From positions 744,001 to 808,000 of the forward strand of contig NZ_CP049905.1 in the NCBI RefSeq assembly GCF_011305535.1: a stretch of DNA of 64,000 bases, written 5' to 3'. Positions 42,814 to 52,467 of the stretch are shown one piece after another. The position numbers and the translations under genes were made by a program. This stretch comes from Diaphorobacter sp. HDW4B (GTDB lineage: Bacteria; Pseudomonadota; Gammaproteobacteria; Burkholderiales; Burkholderiaceae_C). The stretch's first letter is position 1, and each line of letters begins with the position of its first letter. Below the pieces are notes generated by a model. It was not told the origin of the DNA. It worked only from the letters and a program-made list of their open reading frames with translations, and did no database searches.

Positions 42814-43509
42814 TCAATTGATCAGCCCGCCCAAGCGCGTGCCCGTGGCGATCCAAGTGACTTTGCTGTTGCCGTTGACTGCGTTGCCAGCGGCCACTCC
42901 CGCCTGGGCATATGACTCATATCCAGCTGCCGAATAGTTGCCTCCCACGGAGCCATCAGCGCCAGCAGACCCAGCAGTACCCCATGCGCCACCATTTCCA
43001 CCGGGGCCGCCGCTGGCCCATGGGCGCGTGCCAACGACGGAGCCGGAATATTCGCTGTAGCTGCCGCTTGCGCCATTGCCTGCAGCCACAACTGTCAGCG
43101 AGCTTGCATTCAGGAAGCCCTGCCCATCACCGCCAGCACCACCCGCACCGCCGACTCGACTAGCGCTGTAGTCACACCAGACTGATGCTCCCGCGCCGCC
43201 CTTGCCGCCGCCACCGCTGATGATGCCGAGATTGTTGATCTCCACGGCGACGCCAGTGGTCAATGCGGTTCCTGAGTTCAGCACACCGCCGATCCGCGTG
43301 GATGCGGAAATGTTGATACGCAAGCCACCCGCGAAAGCTGTTGATCCAAGATTCAGCGTATTGATCAGTGGTGCGGTGATGTTGACGATCAGCGGTTTGC
43401 TAGGACTCCAGCCAGCAGCAATGGCGAGTGCGCGGATATCTGGATTTGCGACCGAGGCTGTGATGTTCAGCGTAAACGCTCCACCACTGGCAGCGATCAA
43501 TCTGGACAT
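42814..43509 (-). CDS. Glycine-rich tail adhesin, prophage B
   Basis: 231 residues from the ATG at 43509 (TGATG with the fibre stop; 43515 is also possible). The N-terminal 100 residues are beta-rich (LIVNITAPLINTLNLGSTAF). Then come glycine-rich runs (GGGGKGGAGA, GGAGGAGGDG, GGPGGNGGAWGTAGSAGADG). Ends TRLGGLIN. Probably the receptor-binding tip, a counterpart of the adhesin of prophage A though not closely alike. Confidence 0.6.
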   Translation of the reverse strand: MSRLIAASGGAFTLNITASVANPDIRALAIAAGWSPSKPLIVNITAPLINTLNLGSTAFAGGLRINISASTRIGGVLNSGTALTTGVAVEINNLGIISGGGGKGGAGASVWCDYSASRVGGAGGAGGDGQGFLNASSLTVVAAGNGASGSYSEYSGSVVGTRPWASGGPGGNGGAWGTAGSAGADGSVGGNYSAAGYESYAQAGVAAGNAVNGNSKVTWIATGTRLGGLIN

Positions 43510-44660
43510 CACCATGGGTGCAGCCCTCCGTCGTATGCCTGCCAATTGCCGTCCTGCCGAGCCACGAGCGTGACAGTCAGGATGTGACTCGCGACGCCTG
43601 CGCGGATGCCGCCCACTGGAGCCTTGACATTGCTCGAAAACGCAATCGACGAGACCGAAGGAAACGAGAACATCAACGTGATCTGATCACCCGGCTTACG
43701 CGATGCAGCAAGCGTGACTGTCAGCGGAGCACTGATGTCGATGTACTGCAACGTGGCCTCGCGGGGGTTCGCCGTGTACGCGGAGCCGGGTGCGGAAACG
43801 TACTTCGATTTTTCCATCAGCGAGATGTCGCCGAAGAATCGCTGCCACGAGCTCCACGTCGAGTCGTGCAGCGAGCGGACGAACATCGACGACTGCTCAG
43901 CGCCGGCAAAGACTTGCCATGCGATTTGAGTGCGCCGAGTCCCGGAGCCAAACGTGAATACATTCCAGTACGACGGAAACCCCGATGCAGGCCAGTCCGC
44001 GCCAGCAGATGCAGTACCGGGAAAAGTCGCCCACTGCCCCAGTGGCGCATCAGACATGTACGCTGCCTCAGCCATCATCTGAGCGCCGCTTGTCACTGCA
44101 TTGGTGATCCCGTACCCACTGACTGTTGACGGCTTGTTGAGCACCTGAGTCGCCCAATCTACCGTGGCCGGATTCCCCACACCCACAACCCACGCAGTGC
44201 CAGACCACCAGTGCCAGCTGGAGCTTGTCGTGTTCGTGTACCACGCGCCCACCTGGAGCGCCGCGCCTTGGTTGTCGGTCGTTGGGGCGGAGGTCTTCGC
44301 GCCGAGGTAGAGCTTCTGCATCGTGGCGAGGGATGCGGCTGCCGTGCCCGCACTGGTCGATGCCGCCGAGGCACTGCCAGAGGCAGCCGTTGCCGATGAG
44401 GCTGCTGCATTCCGGTAGCCCATGGCGGCGTTCGCCTGCCCATCCGCAGCCGTCGCAGATGCTGCTGCCGCACCAGCGCGTTCATTCGCCGCCGTCGCGT
44501 TGTTCCACACATTTTGGATCGCCGCATTCATCTGGCTTACCAGCTTTTTCAAGGCCGCGACAAGGTTGAACGACTTCGTGTTGAACTCTGCTGGCGTGTC
44601 CGTTGGCAACGGCTCAGGGGGCAGTGCGTCAATGCCAGGTGGCGTGACAATATCGGTCAT
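43509..44660 (-). CDS. Tail fibre protein, prophage B
   Basis: 383 residues from the ATG at 44660 (ATGA overlap). The N-terminal 50 residues look like an attachment domain (FNTKSFNLVAALKKLVSQMN). An Ala/Ser/Thr-rich coiled stretch follows (about 55-120). Then a carbohydrate-binding-like motif GAWYTNTTSSSWHWWSGTAW, and a beta-rich C-terminus (LDSTWSSWQRF-type and ITLMFSFPSVSSIAFSS). Confidence 0.65.
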   Translation of the reverse strand: MTDIVTPPGIDALPPEPLPTDTPAEFNTKSFNLVAALKKLVSQMNAAIQNVWNNATAANERAGAAAASATAADGQANAAMGYRNAAASSATAASGSASAASTSAGTAAASLATMQKLYLGAKTSAPTTDNQGAALQVGAWYTNTTSSSWHWWSGTAWVVGVGNPATVDWATQVLNKPSTVSGYGITNAVTSGAQMMAEAAYMSDAPLGQWATFPGTASAGADWPASGFPSYWNVFTFGSGTRRTQIAWQVFAGAEQSSMFVRSLHDSTWSSWQRFFGDISLMEKSKYVSAPGSAYTANPREATLQYIDISAPLTVTLAASRKPGDQITLMFSFPSVSSIAFSSNVKAPVGGIRAGVASHILTVTLVARQDGNWQAYDGGLHPW

Positions 44661-45574
44661 GTGAGACCCTCCAATTCGATTTCTGAATCCGCGTAGTCGG
44701 TGTAGTTGAGGATGATGTCGAACGACTTGTAGAAGCCGTAAACGGTCGTCGATTCGTACTTGCTGGAGCCGATCCAGAGGCACGGTGTTGCGCGAACTTC
44801 AGCGAGGAAATCGTTGAACGCATCGACCTCGCCCGAGGTCATCAACATCGAGAAGTTGGCCCGCTTTGCGAAGGCTCGCTCAACGATCAACACGTCCCCG
44901 AACTCATTGCGCTCCTTGCGCGAGTAGTCCTGAATTCCGACCCGTGCACCGCGCAGAACACCCATGGTGAACTGCTTCATTTGTCCCAGCAGAATCACAC
45001 CGACTGCAAGCTCTGTCGTGCCGATAATCTCGATCACAATCTCTGCTGTTGGGTAGCTCGGCAGATCGGTTATCAGCACCTGCGTCGGTGTTCGGCGCTC
45101 CCCGAATACCCACTCCCACCAGCCAGTCGAGACCGGCGTGCTGGCGAGGTTGTAGGTCTTGTCGTGGACCGTTCCGTATGTCGGATCGATCATTCGAACC
45201 CGCATCGACGTTCCGCCCTTGATGTTCAACACACCGAGCGATGTGATCGCCTGCCCGGGCCTCAGGCTGTACCAGATGTTGGACGGAAAAACCGTCTGAC
45301 TGGACACAGATTTATCGAACGCCTTCCATCGGTTCGTTGCCCCGACTTCGAGCCATTTCGGTTCTGCAACCACTGCCGTTGGATCGTTGCCAACATTGCT
45401 GGCAACTGTGCTTTGATAGACCTTGTGCGTTGCGGCCACAATGACCCGATCACTCACGCCATAGCTAGCGCTGGCGTTCCATTCACCGTAATCGGCTTCA
45501 GGAACACCAGTGCCAATAAGCATTGCAGGGGTGATCGAGACAGGCCGCACTACACGTAGTGCGGTTGTACTCAT
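44657..45574 (-). CDS. Distal tail protein, unknown fold
   Basis: 305 residues. Contains YGEWNASASYGVSDRVIVAA, a KVYQST carbohydrate-binding-like segment, NIWYSLRPGQAITSLGVLNI, and a C-terminal part WIGSSKYESTTVYGFYKSFD. Position directly after the tape measure suggests a baseplate or tail-tip role. ATGA coupling on both sides. Family not recognised. Confidence 0.5.
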   Translation of the reverse strand: MSTTALRVVRPVSITPAMLIGTGVPEADYGEWNASASYGVSDRVIVAATHKVYQSTVASNVGNDPTAVVAEPKWLEVGATNRWKAFDKSVSSQTVFPSNIWYSLRPGQAITSLGVLNIKGGTSMRVRMIDPTYGTVHDKTYNLASTPVSTGWWEWVFGERRTPTQVLITDLPSYPTAEIVIEIIGTTELAVGVILLGQMKQFTMGVLRGARVGIQDYSRKERNEFGDVLIVERAFAKRANFSMLMTSGEVDAFNDFLAEVRATPCLWIGSSKYESTTVYGFYKSFDIILNYTDYADSEIELEGLT

Positions 45575-48500
45575 GCAGGTTGTTCCTCTCGTTGCGGTGG
45601 CAAGCCGCCACCTTCCCAGCGCTCCACGATCTTTGCGATTCGCAGATTGAGCCGGACGATTTCACCGGCCTGAGCGCGGTTGTCTTCACGCAGTGCGCGA
45701 ACCTCTTTCAGCAATTCGCCATCGCTGCCGGATCCGCCGTTTTGAAGTGCTGCCATGAGCGCCCGGTTATCCGCTGCCGGAATGATTGCCTCTCCCTTGT
45801 GAACCATTGCGAGCATGTCGTTCGGAACGTAGTTCGTGCCCACGGCAAATTGCGGGATTCCCAAGCGCTTGCCAGCATCGATGAGGTCTTGATAACCCCA
45901 GCCCATGACTGCCGCGATGTCGTTCATCGAGTAGCCCTGAGCCTTGCCGTCGTTCAGCATGCCCGCGACATCGCCCGTACCGCGCCACTTGTCGATCCAC
46001 TTGTCCAAGCTTGTCAGCTCTTCCGAGTTGTCAACGACATACGTTGTGCCAGCGCCTGTGACGACCTCGCGATACCAGCCACCCGAACCGGTTGGCCCGC
46101 TCTTGACGGGATCACCAGCGACAGCACCGTTGCCCACAGTCGGCCCGGTTGTGCCGGGCTTCGTGGTCGTGCCTGTTGTGGGTGTCGAGGTCTTGAGGTC
46201 GTAGAGCTTGTAGATGTCACGCACGGCCTGCTCGACCGAGATGGTGGCGTCGTACTCACCCTTGCTGATCGCAACCAGTTCCTTGATGTTGGAAAGCTGG
46301 TCCTGCAGATATTTGGTCTGCTTGTCGATGCTCGTGATCTGTTGATCAAGCGCTTCGAGTTGCAGCTCTGCGGTGGTCTTTTGCTCACCGGAAATCGACT
46401 GCAGAGCAGACAGCTTCCCAGCCAGCAGCAGCGTGTCGTAGTCCTTCTCGACTTGTGAGCGATATGCCCCCGCATCGATACCGGATCGCGCCGCACTGAT
46501 CGCCTCGGACAGCTTTTCCTGCTCCGGCAGATAGCCAGTGCTCTGCGCTGCGCCGAGAGCCTGCTCGATAAACAAGCGCCCTTGCAGGGCCTGCATCTCT
46601 GCAGCACTCTCCACCGTGCCGTACAGGTCTCGAGCGTTCTGCCGCACAAGATCAAATACGCCAGTGATGAGGCTCAGTGACTCGTTCGCCAACGACCGTT
46701 GCTCGGTGAGCGCGGCCTTCTGGTCATTGAGTCGGTCAACCTCGCGCGCCGTGGCCTGCTCAAGGTTGCGCATTGCCTTGTTCTGCGCGTCCTCTTTGGC
46801 TTTTCGCGTCGCCTCTGCCGCAGCCGCCTCCGCAGCCTTCTTGGCCTCCTCTGCCGCGCGCTTGTCCTGCTCCTCCCAAATTTTGCGCTGCTTGTCGATG
46901 ATCGCGTCGCCGTAGGGCAGCAGCTCCTTGATGCGTTTTTCACGCTCCAGAGCCAGCGCCTCGGTGTCCTTTCCTTGGGCTTTCAGTAACTCAATGTCGA
47001 GATCGAGATTCAGCGTTGCAAGCTGATCGGCGGCGTTGTAGATAGTGTTCAGTACGTCGGAAATTCCCATGAGTGCGGCGTAAGTCTTGCGCCCGCTCTC
47101 GGTGGTCAGATCCTGCGCATTGAGCAGTGCCTTAAGCTCCTCGCGCGTCTTCGGAATCGAGTCAACGCCAATAGCCTTCAGTGACTCGCTCACCTGCTTG
47201 TTCACCAGGTCGAGCTGCTCAACTTGGCTGAGGTAGTTGCCGATGAAGCTCTGAATGGACGATGCAAACGCATCATCACCGCCGAACTGATCAACAAGTG
47301 ACGAAGCCATGTCAGCGCCGACGACAGACACCTCCAGCAAGTTGTCTTTCATGACATCGAGCCAGTGATTGACCGCCACCATGCGAGTGCTCAGGCGGGC
47401 CAGTGTTTCCGACCGCGTTTCTTCGCCCTGTGTGTACTCATCGGACGCAAGCACCATCGCTGCCATCTCGTCGGCAATTCGCTTGAATTCCTCCGCAACC
47501 TTGGTGTTGATTTCGGAGTCGGTGAGCCCCATCATCGAGATTTTGAGTTTCGATGAAAAGCTATCGAGGCTATCTGCACTCAGCCCAATGGACTCGGCCA
47601 TGTCGGCCACACCATCCTTGACGCCGCCGAACATGTCAGCGAGCCCGCTACGGGTCTCTTCATCCAACTCCGAATATTTGGTTTTGTTCGAGCGGAACCA
47701 GCCTCCTTTGTAATACTCGAACTTCCGCCCCTCGAAACCCGTTTCGCCGCCGACAGTACCCTCCACCCCCGCGTCCTTCAGCGTGCGTCCAAACATCTTG
47801 TTGAACGTGTACGTCATCACTGGCGCACCAGTCAGGATGTTGGCCCACTTGTCGCCTACGATCTTGCCAAGGATGGATGTTTCAATCTGGTTGCCGATGC
47901 CCAGCGCTTGGCCCGCGCCCTGTCGCCCAAACTGGTTGATGCCTTGGCCATAGAGCTTGTTGGACATGAACATGCCAGCGATGACTGCTAGAGGCCATGC
48001 GGCAGACATGCCAGAAAACGCACCGGCACTTGCTCCGCCACTCGAAGGGATCATCCCGGTCACTGCCGTAGCCGCGCCGCTATATGCACCCGATGCAGCC
48101 GCTCCGCCGCCAATCCCCAACAGCCCCTTAATGCCTGTAAGGACAGTTCCCATGATGCCGCCGCTACCGGTAAACATGCTGTAGATCGAGCTACCCAAGC
48201 TCGCGAGATTGGACAAACCACCAAGGCCACTTGAACCGCCTCCGCCCAGACCAATCGCACCCATTGCGCCTTGCACAACGGTGTTGATCAGCCCGGAGAT
48301 CGGAGCCATCACAGCGCTGATGATCGGCTTCAACACCAGTGTGTTGAACATGTTTTTCAGCGTGTCGCGGAAGTTCTCGGCCATCGACTTGCCGGACTCA
48401 AAACCGCGCAGCAGAGCGTCAGTCAGGGACTGGTTGATCTGGTCGGTGGTCTTGGTCCAATCGTCTTGGATGGCCTTCGAAACAGCGGCCTCACCCTCGA

Positions 48501-51072
48501 TGCGCTTGGCCTGCTCAACAGTCGCACGGGCAGTGTCGCGCCCGACTCCCGGCTCCATTTGGTCGATCTTGTCGAGTTCTTTCGCATACTTCAGCTCGAC
48601 CTGACGAAGCGCAACGATCTTGGCGCGCTCCACCGATGTCAGCCCGGAAAGCGCCGCCTCGTCCTTGTACGCCGCGGCCATTGCATTGGCGTTCGCAAGC
48701 AGCTCGTTTGCATGCTGATTGATCTGCTTGAACTCACCTGCACGGGTCTCATTGACAACCTTCAACTGCGCATCGAGCTTGGCGTAGAGCGCCGCGATGT
48801 ATGCCGGGTCGTAGCTGCTATCGCTACCGCCTTCGACCTCCGCAAGTTTGGCGCGAATCACCGCGAGGCGGTATTCCTCAACCGCAACCTTCCCCTTCCC
48901 ATACATCGCGTTGGACGCAGCCAGCTCTTCGGCGTTCTGGTTCAGAGCCGCTGCAGATTTCAGCGTCTCGTCGATCAGGGCTGCATATTCGGTCTTGGAT
49001 TTCTCCAAGCCTGCAATGCGTTCCTTTTCGCCAGCCACCTGCTTGTCCACGGCTGCGAGCGCCTCGGCAGCGACCAACGCATCCTCCTTGCGCGCGCGGG
49101 CAACACCAGTGATGCTGGTCTTCAATTCTTCCTTGATCTTGATGACCAGCTTCTCGCCTTCGGTCAGCTTGTCAGCTTGCGCGCCCTGAGACTCCAGTAG
49201 TGCCAGGTACTGCTTTTGCGCTTCCGTGCGCGCCTTGATCTGGGCGACTTCGTTCTCACCAACACCAGCAGACCCCGCGCCAGACTTTTTGTCCTTGTAT
49301 TTGTCCTTGATGTCGGCAATACGCTCGCGCAGACCCGCCTCGGTGAGCAGGCCCGCGTTGATGAGCTCACGCCCCTCAACCTCGGCCTTACGCACCTCCT
49401 CGTCGCGCTTTGCGGCCTTGGACTTGAACTGATCGCCTTGCTTCTCCCACTCGAAGAATTGCTGGCTATTTTTCGCGCGCTGCGCCTCGGTTTCAGCACC
49501 GCGCTTCATCATGCGCTCTTGCTCAGACAGCAAAGCGATCTGCTGGCGCAGGTGCTCGTTACCCTTCTCCCAGTTGCCGCGCACCAGCTCGTTCGTCGGG
49601 CCGGATTGCATGCGTTGATCCAGCGACTTGCGAGCGGTCTCCAGTTGCTCACCCACCGTGGCGGAACGGCCGACATTGAGCATGGCGTCCCAGCCAGCCT
49701 TCGCGGCGTCCTTGATCGCGCGCCAACCACGCTCGATGTACCCGAGGTTCGCAGTGATCTCGCTGGACCGGCTTGTCAGTGCGTCAGCATAGGCGCGCTG
49801 CGCGGCGGCGGCGGCTTCGGTGGTGCGCCCTTGCTCTTCGAGGCTCTTGATCTGCTTGTAGACGCTGACGGTGAGGAAATTGGTTCCCTCGTTCAGCTTG
49901 AGCACTGCGGACAGCGGCTCATTGGCAAGCGACGCGAACTTTTCTGCCGTCTTGGTGGCGGCTGTGCCCGTGGCGCGCTCATACTCAACCGCAGCTTGCG
50001 CCGCCTCTTTCAGCACATCGTTGGTCACCTTGCCGCTTCCGGCCATCGCGGCCAGAGACTCGGCAGCCGCTGCTTGCGTGCCGACAACACCGCTGATCTC
50101 GCGCGCGTAGGACGAGAGTTGCGAGACTGTGGTGCCTGCGGCGTTGCCGGTCAGGATGATGGCATTGCGGTACTCGTCTGCTTCTTTGCTGCCAGAGTTA
50201 TAAGCCATCGCGACGGCGGCAAGGGCCGCAATCGTCAGTGTCACCGGATTTGCGAGCAGCCCCAAGAACGCACCACCGAGCGCCTTGATCGCTGGCACCA
50301 GACCGCCAAACATGTCGCGCAGTTGCCCGCCCTGCTGCAACATGACAGTCATTGGCGCTTGGCCGCCTTGCAGCGACACGATGATGTCGGTTAGCTGCGC
50401 GGGCACGCCGCGCAGCGCCATGGTCGTCTCGCCTGCGGTTTTGCCGTAGGCGTTCAGGGTCTTGGTGTTCTTCGTCATCTCCGCATCGAGCTTGGCGATG
50501 CTGGCAGACGCCTGATCAGACACACCAAGATCACGCGCGCGGTCGGCGAGTTGCTGGGTATACGACTTGCCGGACGCGGCTGCGCGTTGCTGCAGATCGG
50601 CAAGGAACTGCGTTTGCTCAGCGAGCTTTCGCTGCGCCTGGGCGGCAGCGGTCGTGCGCGCCTCTTGCTGCTCCAGCAGCGCAATCATCGGGTTCAGCGC
50701 GTCGCCCCACCCGCGAACGGCAGCGGTACTCTTGAAGTACGCCGCGTTGTACTTCCCAACACTTGCGGAGCCGCTGTCCAACGCCACAATTTGGCGCTCC
50801 ATGGATCGCTGTGCGGTGCGCGCGCCCGACTCAAGATCGACGCCGCTGCGCTTGATGGAGTCGCTGATTTTCTTCTGGGCAGCGCCGATCTTTTCGGACA
50901 CCTGCCCAGCACCATCGCCCATCGACGCAATGCCCTTGGCTGCATCCTGCCCAGACTTGGCGACGTCTTGCGCCATGTCCTTCACATCGCGCTTGATCTG
51001 CTCGAGACCTGTTTTGACCTCGGAGCCATCCACGCCAAACGCTAGTTGTGCTTTTCGTTCTTCGTTTGCCAT
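45571..51072 (-). CDS. Tail tape measure protein (lambda gpH-like)
   Basis: 1833 residues. The N-terminal 230 residues are coiled coil (KAQLAFGVDGSEVKTGLEQI). GVPAQLTDIIVSLQGGQAPM and VMLQQGGQLRDMFGG mark the TMP_2/gpH-like region. Hydrophobic segments follow at about 265-290 and again around 960-1090 (GLGGLSNLASLGSSIYSMF, SAAWPLAVIAGMFMS). A second long Ala/Glu coiled coil spans about 1410-1540. It sets tail length and is ejected with the DNA. Tandem terminators lie just upstream. Confidence 0.9.
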   Translation of the reverse strand: MANEERKAQLAFGVDGSEVKTGLEQIKRDVKDMAQDVAKSGQDAAKGIASMGDGAGQVSEKIGAAQKKISDSIKRSGVDLESGARTAQRSMERQIVALDSGSASVGKYNAAYFKSTAAVRGWGDALNPMIALLEQQEARTTAAAQAQRKLAEQTQFLADLQQRAAASGKSYTQQLADRARDLGVSDQASASIAKLDAEMTKNTKTLNAYGKTAGETTMALRGVPAQLTDIIVSLQGGQAPMTVMLQQGGQLRDMFGGLVPAIKALGGAFLGLLANPVTLTIAALAAVAMAYNSGSKEADEYRNAIILTGNAAGTTVSQLSSYAREISGVVGTQAAAAESLAAMAGSGKVTNDVLKEAAQAAVEYERATGTAATKTAEKFASLANEPLSAVLKLNEGTNFLTVSVYKQIKSLEEQGRTTEAAAAAQRAYADALTSRSSEITANLGYIERGWRAIKDAAKAGWDAMLNVGRSATVGEQLETARKSLDQRMQSGPTNELVRGNWEKGNEHLRQQIALLSEQERMMKRGAETEAQRAKNSQQFFEWEKQGDQFKSKAAKRDEEVRKAEVEGRELINAGLLTEAGLRERIADIKDKYKDKKSGAGSAGVGENEVAQIKARTEAQKQYLALLESQGAQADKLTEGEKLVIKIKEELKTSITGVARARKEDALVAAEALAAVDKQVAGEKERIAGLEKSKTEYAALIDETLKSAAALNQNAEELAASNAMYGKGKVAVEEYRLAVIRAKLAEVEGGSDSSYDPAYIAALYAKLDAQLKVVNETRAGEFKQINQHANELLANANAMAAAYKDEAALSGLTSVERAKIVALRQVELKYAKELDKIDQMEPGVGRDTARATVEQAKRIEGEAAVSKAIQDDWTKTTDQINQSLTDALLRGFESGKSMAENFRDTLKNMFNTLVLKPIISAVMAPISGLINTVVQGAMGAIGLGGGGSSGLGGLSNLASLGSSIYSMFTGSGGIMGTVLTGIKGLLGIGGGAAASGAYSGAATAVTGMIPSSGGASAGAFSGMSAAWPLAVIAGMFMSNKLYGQGINQFGRQGAGQALGIGNQIETSILGKIVGDKWANILTGAPVMTYTFNKMFGRTLKDAGVEGTVGGETGFEGRKFEYYKGGWFRSNKTKYSELDEETRSGLADMFGGVKDGVADMAESIGLSADSLDSFSSKLKISMMGLTDSEINTKVAEEFKRIADEMAAMVLASDEYTQGEETRSETLARLSTRMVAVNHWLDVMKDNLLEVSVVGADMASSLVDQFGGDDAFASSIQSFIGNYLSQVEQLDLVNKQVSESLKAIGVDSIPKTREELKALLNAQDLTTESGRKTYAALMGISDVLNTIYNAADQLATLNLDLDIELLKAQGKDTEALALEREKRIKELLPYGDAIIDKQRKIWEEQDKRAAEEAKKAAEAAAAEATRKAKEDAQNKAMRNLEQATAREVDRLNDQKAALTEQRSLANESLSLITGVFDLVRQNARDLYGTVESAAEMQALQGRLFIEQALGAAQSTGYLPEQEKLSEAISAARSGIDAGAYRSQVEKDYDTLLLAGKLSALQSISGEQKTTAELQLEALDQQITSIDKQTKYLQDQLSNIKELVAISKGEYDATISVEQAVRDIYKLYDLKTSTPTTGTTTKPGTTGPTVGNGAVAGDPVKSGPTGSGGWYREVVTGAGTTYVVDNSEELTSLDKWIDKWRGTGDVAGMLNDGKAQGYSMNDIAAVMGWGYQDLIDAGKRLGIPQFAVGTNYVPNDMLAMVHKGEAIIPAADNRALMAALQNGGSGSDGELLKEVRALREDNRAQAGEIVRLNLRIAKIVERWEGGGLPPQREEQPA

Positions 51073-51092
51073 GCGGACCCCAGAAATGCAAA

Positions 51093-51142
51093 AGGCCCGC
51101 CGAAGCGAGCCCTAGAAATGAAAAAACCACCCGAAGGTGGTT
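51093..51142 (-). terminator. Tandem intrinsic terminators upstream of the tape measure
   Basis: Minus strand AACCACC TTCG GGTGGTT TTTTC (51125-51142), then a second imperfect hairpin GGCTCGC TTCG GCGGGCC TTTT (about 51093-51112). Both would stop unmodified polymerase before the 5.5-kb tape measure gene. Confidence 0.75.
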
Positions 51143-51163
51143 GTTTGGTTGGGTGTTAGATCG

Positions 51164-51580
51164 TCATTTCCACTCGCCTTCGAGTTTCTTGATGTCCACA
51201 CCGCCGTTATCCGTGATCTTCACCGCAACACCGGAGAGACTGGGGGCAGCGAATGCAAAGGCCGCAGCCCGGTACTTCACCTTGACTTTGACGACCGCAT
51301 CAGCGCCGACTTGTCGGGCCTTTGCAGCGAGTGAGGCGTAGACACGAGTGGTGTCGCCGTGCACGGCCTGATTTGCGCGAAGCTCGCCCAGCACCTCGAA
51401 TTTGACTTCTGCGGGCAGGTCGCCCTTCGTCATCAGAATCAGCTGACTCTCGGGGGTCCACTGCTCGCGCGGGAGCGGCCTCAACAACTCAATGTTCTCG
51501 CCCGCGTAGGTGGTCGTTTTCGACCCGGCGCAACCGGCCAGCGCAGCCGCAGCAAAGATGACCAACAAAGCAATTCGCAT
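51164..51580 (-). CDS. Lipoprotein with YbjQ-like segment
   Basis: 138 residues from the ATG at 51580 (GGAGGG upstream). Signal MRIALLVIFAAAALAGC with lipobox LAGC. The segment ASLAAKARQVGADAVVKVKV resembles the YbjQ/UPF0145 pattern (LxxxAxxxGADAVVxVxxx). Small lipoproteins in tail operons of temperate phages can act as superinfection-exclusion factors; that role is only a possibility here. Confidence 0.6.
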   Translation of the reverse strand: MRIALLVIFAAAALAGCAGSKTTTYAGENIELLRPLPREQWTPESQLILMTKGDLPAEVKFEVLGELRANQAVHGDTTRVYASLAAKARQVGADAVVKVKVKYRAAAFAFAAPSLSGVAVKITDNGGVDIKKLEGEWK

Positions 51581-51615
51581 GTGCCCTCCAAAGAAAGCAG
51601 GAATGCTACCAAATG

Positions 51616-51956
51616 TCACTCTTTGCGCGCCTGCTTCGCCCTTGTCTCGCGCTCTTCATTCATGACCGCCAGCGCCTCAGATTCCATCTCGACCACGTCG
51701 TCTTCGAGCTGCCGCGCATCGTCATCTGAGAGATTCAGCCGCTGCACACGGGCGAACAAGACGTTGTGATCGATTCCGAAGGCCACGCCATCGCTGACCC
51801 GCCACTGACGGCGCAATGCGAAAAAGAGCTGGAAGGCTTGCTCGTTCTCTGGCCAAACCTCTACACCCTCGTCTGCATAGTCCGTGCGCTTGAAACCGAA
51901 AGCCGCCAGCTTAGAGTCCGATGGTTCGGACTCGTAGAGCGCGCGTGCGGCCTCTC
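51616..51956 (-). CDS. Tail assembly chaperone, frameshift extension (gpT-like part)
   Basis: Read only as an extension of the upstream chaperone. After a -1 shift at GGGAAAC (51960-51966) translation continues LREAARALYESEPSDSKLAA, then DEGVEVWPENEQAFQLFFAL and ends RAKQARKE. The fused product (52352 to 51616) would be about 245 residues. In lambda the G and GT products coat the tape measure during tail assembly in a fixed ratio. A stand-alone ORF from 51816 exists but is not needed. Confidence 0.8.
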
Positions 51957-52352
51957 TCAGTTTCCCAAGCGGCCATCGGCCACCGCAGCGCGGTAGGTCT
52001 CCATGATCGCAGCCACAGCACCCGGCAGTTCATTAGCCAGTTGCTCGGCGCTTTCTTGGTTCAGTTCGGCATCCACATCCCAGCCCTTGAGGATGTCCAG
52101 CAAATAGATCGCGTTCTTTTCGACCGCGCGGCCCAGCAGATCGCCAAGCGTTACTGTGGTGTCGGCTTCTTCGCCAATCTGATCGGCTTCTGCCTTTGCG
52201 GTCTTCGTGATCGAGTCGATGAACTCGCCGAACTCCTTCTTTGTGCGGTACTTGAAGTCGCACATGATCGCGCCTTCTGTGCCGTCCAGCATCGCGAACT
52301 TAACCTTGCGCTTGAAGGATTCGGGGCGCTTGCCGAGGATGATCTTTGCCAT
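51957..52352 (-). CDS. Tail assembly chaperone (gpG-like)
   Basis: 131 residues: MAKIILGKRPESFKRKVKFA, then GDLLGRAVEKNAIYLLDILK, ending VADGRLGN. The last sense codons TTG GGA AAC before TGA contain the slippery heptamer G GGA AAC in the correct phase for a -1 frameshift. Position between tail tube and tape measure is canonical. Confidence 0.85.
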   Translation of the reverse strand: MAKIILGKRPESFKRKVKFAMLDGTEGAIMCDFKYRTKKEFGEFIDSITKTAKAEADQIGEEADTTVTLGDLLGRAVEKNAIYLLDILKGWDVDAELNQESAEQLANELPGAVAAIMETYRAAVADGRLGN

Positions 52353-52413
52353 GATTTATTGCTTTCGAAAGAGAAAAGACCCTTCCCGCATACGTTCGGG
52401 AGGGCATGAAAAA

Positions 52414-52439
52414 GCCCGCCGAGATTGCTCAGGGCGGGC
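52414..52439 (-). terminator. Intrinsic terminator after the tail tube gene
   Basis: Minus strand GCCCGCC ... GGCGGGC stem (11-base loop) followed by TTTTTC. Confidence 0.75.
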
Positions 52440-52467
52440 GGTGGCAACCGCTTGCGCGGAAGGTTGA

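Noticed and set aside
49216-50394. Long plus-strand ORF opposite the tape measure gene
   Set aside because: Shadow ORF; His/Leu/Arg-rich composition typical of antisense frames.
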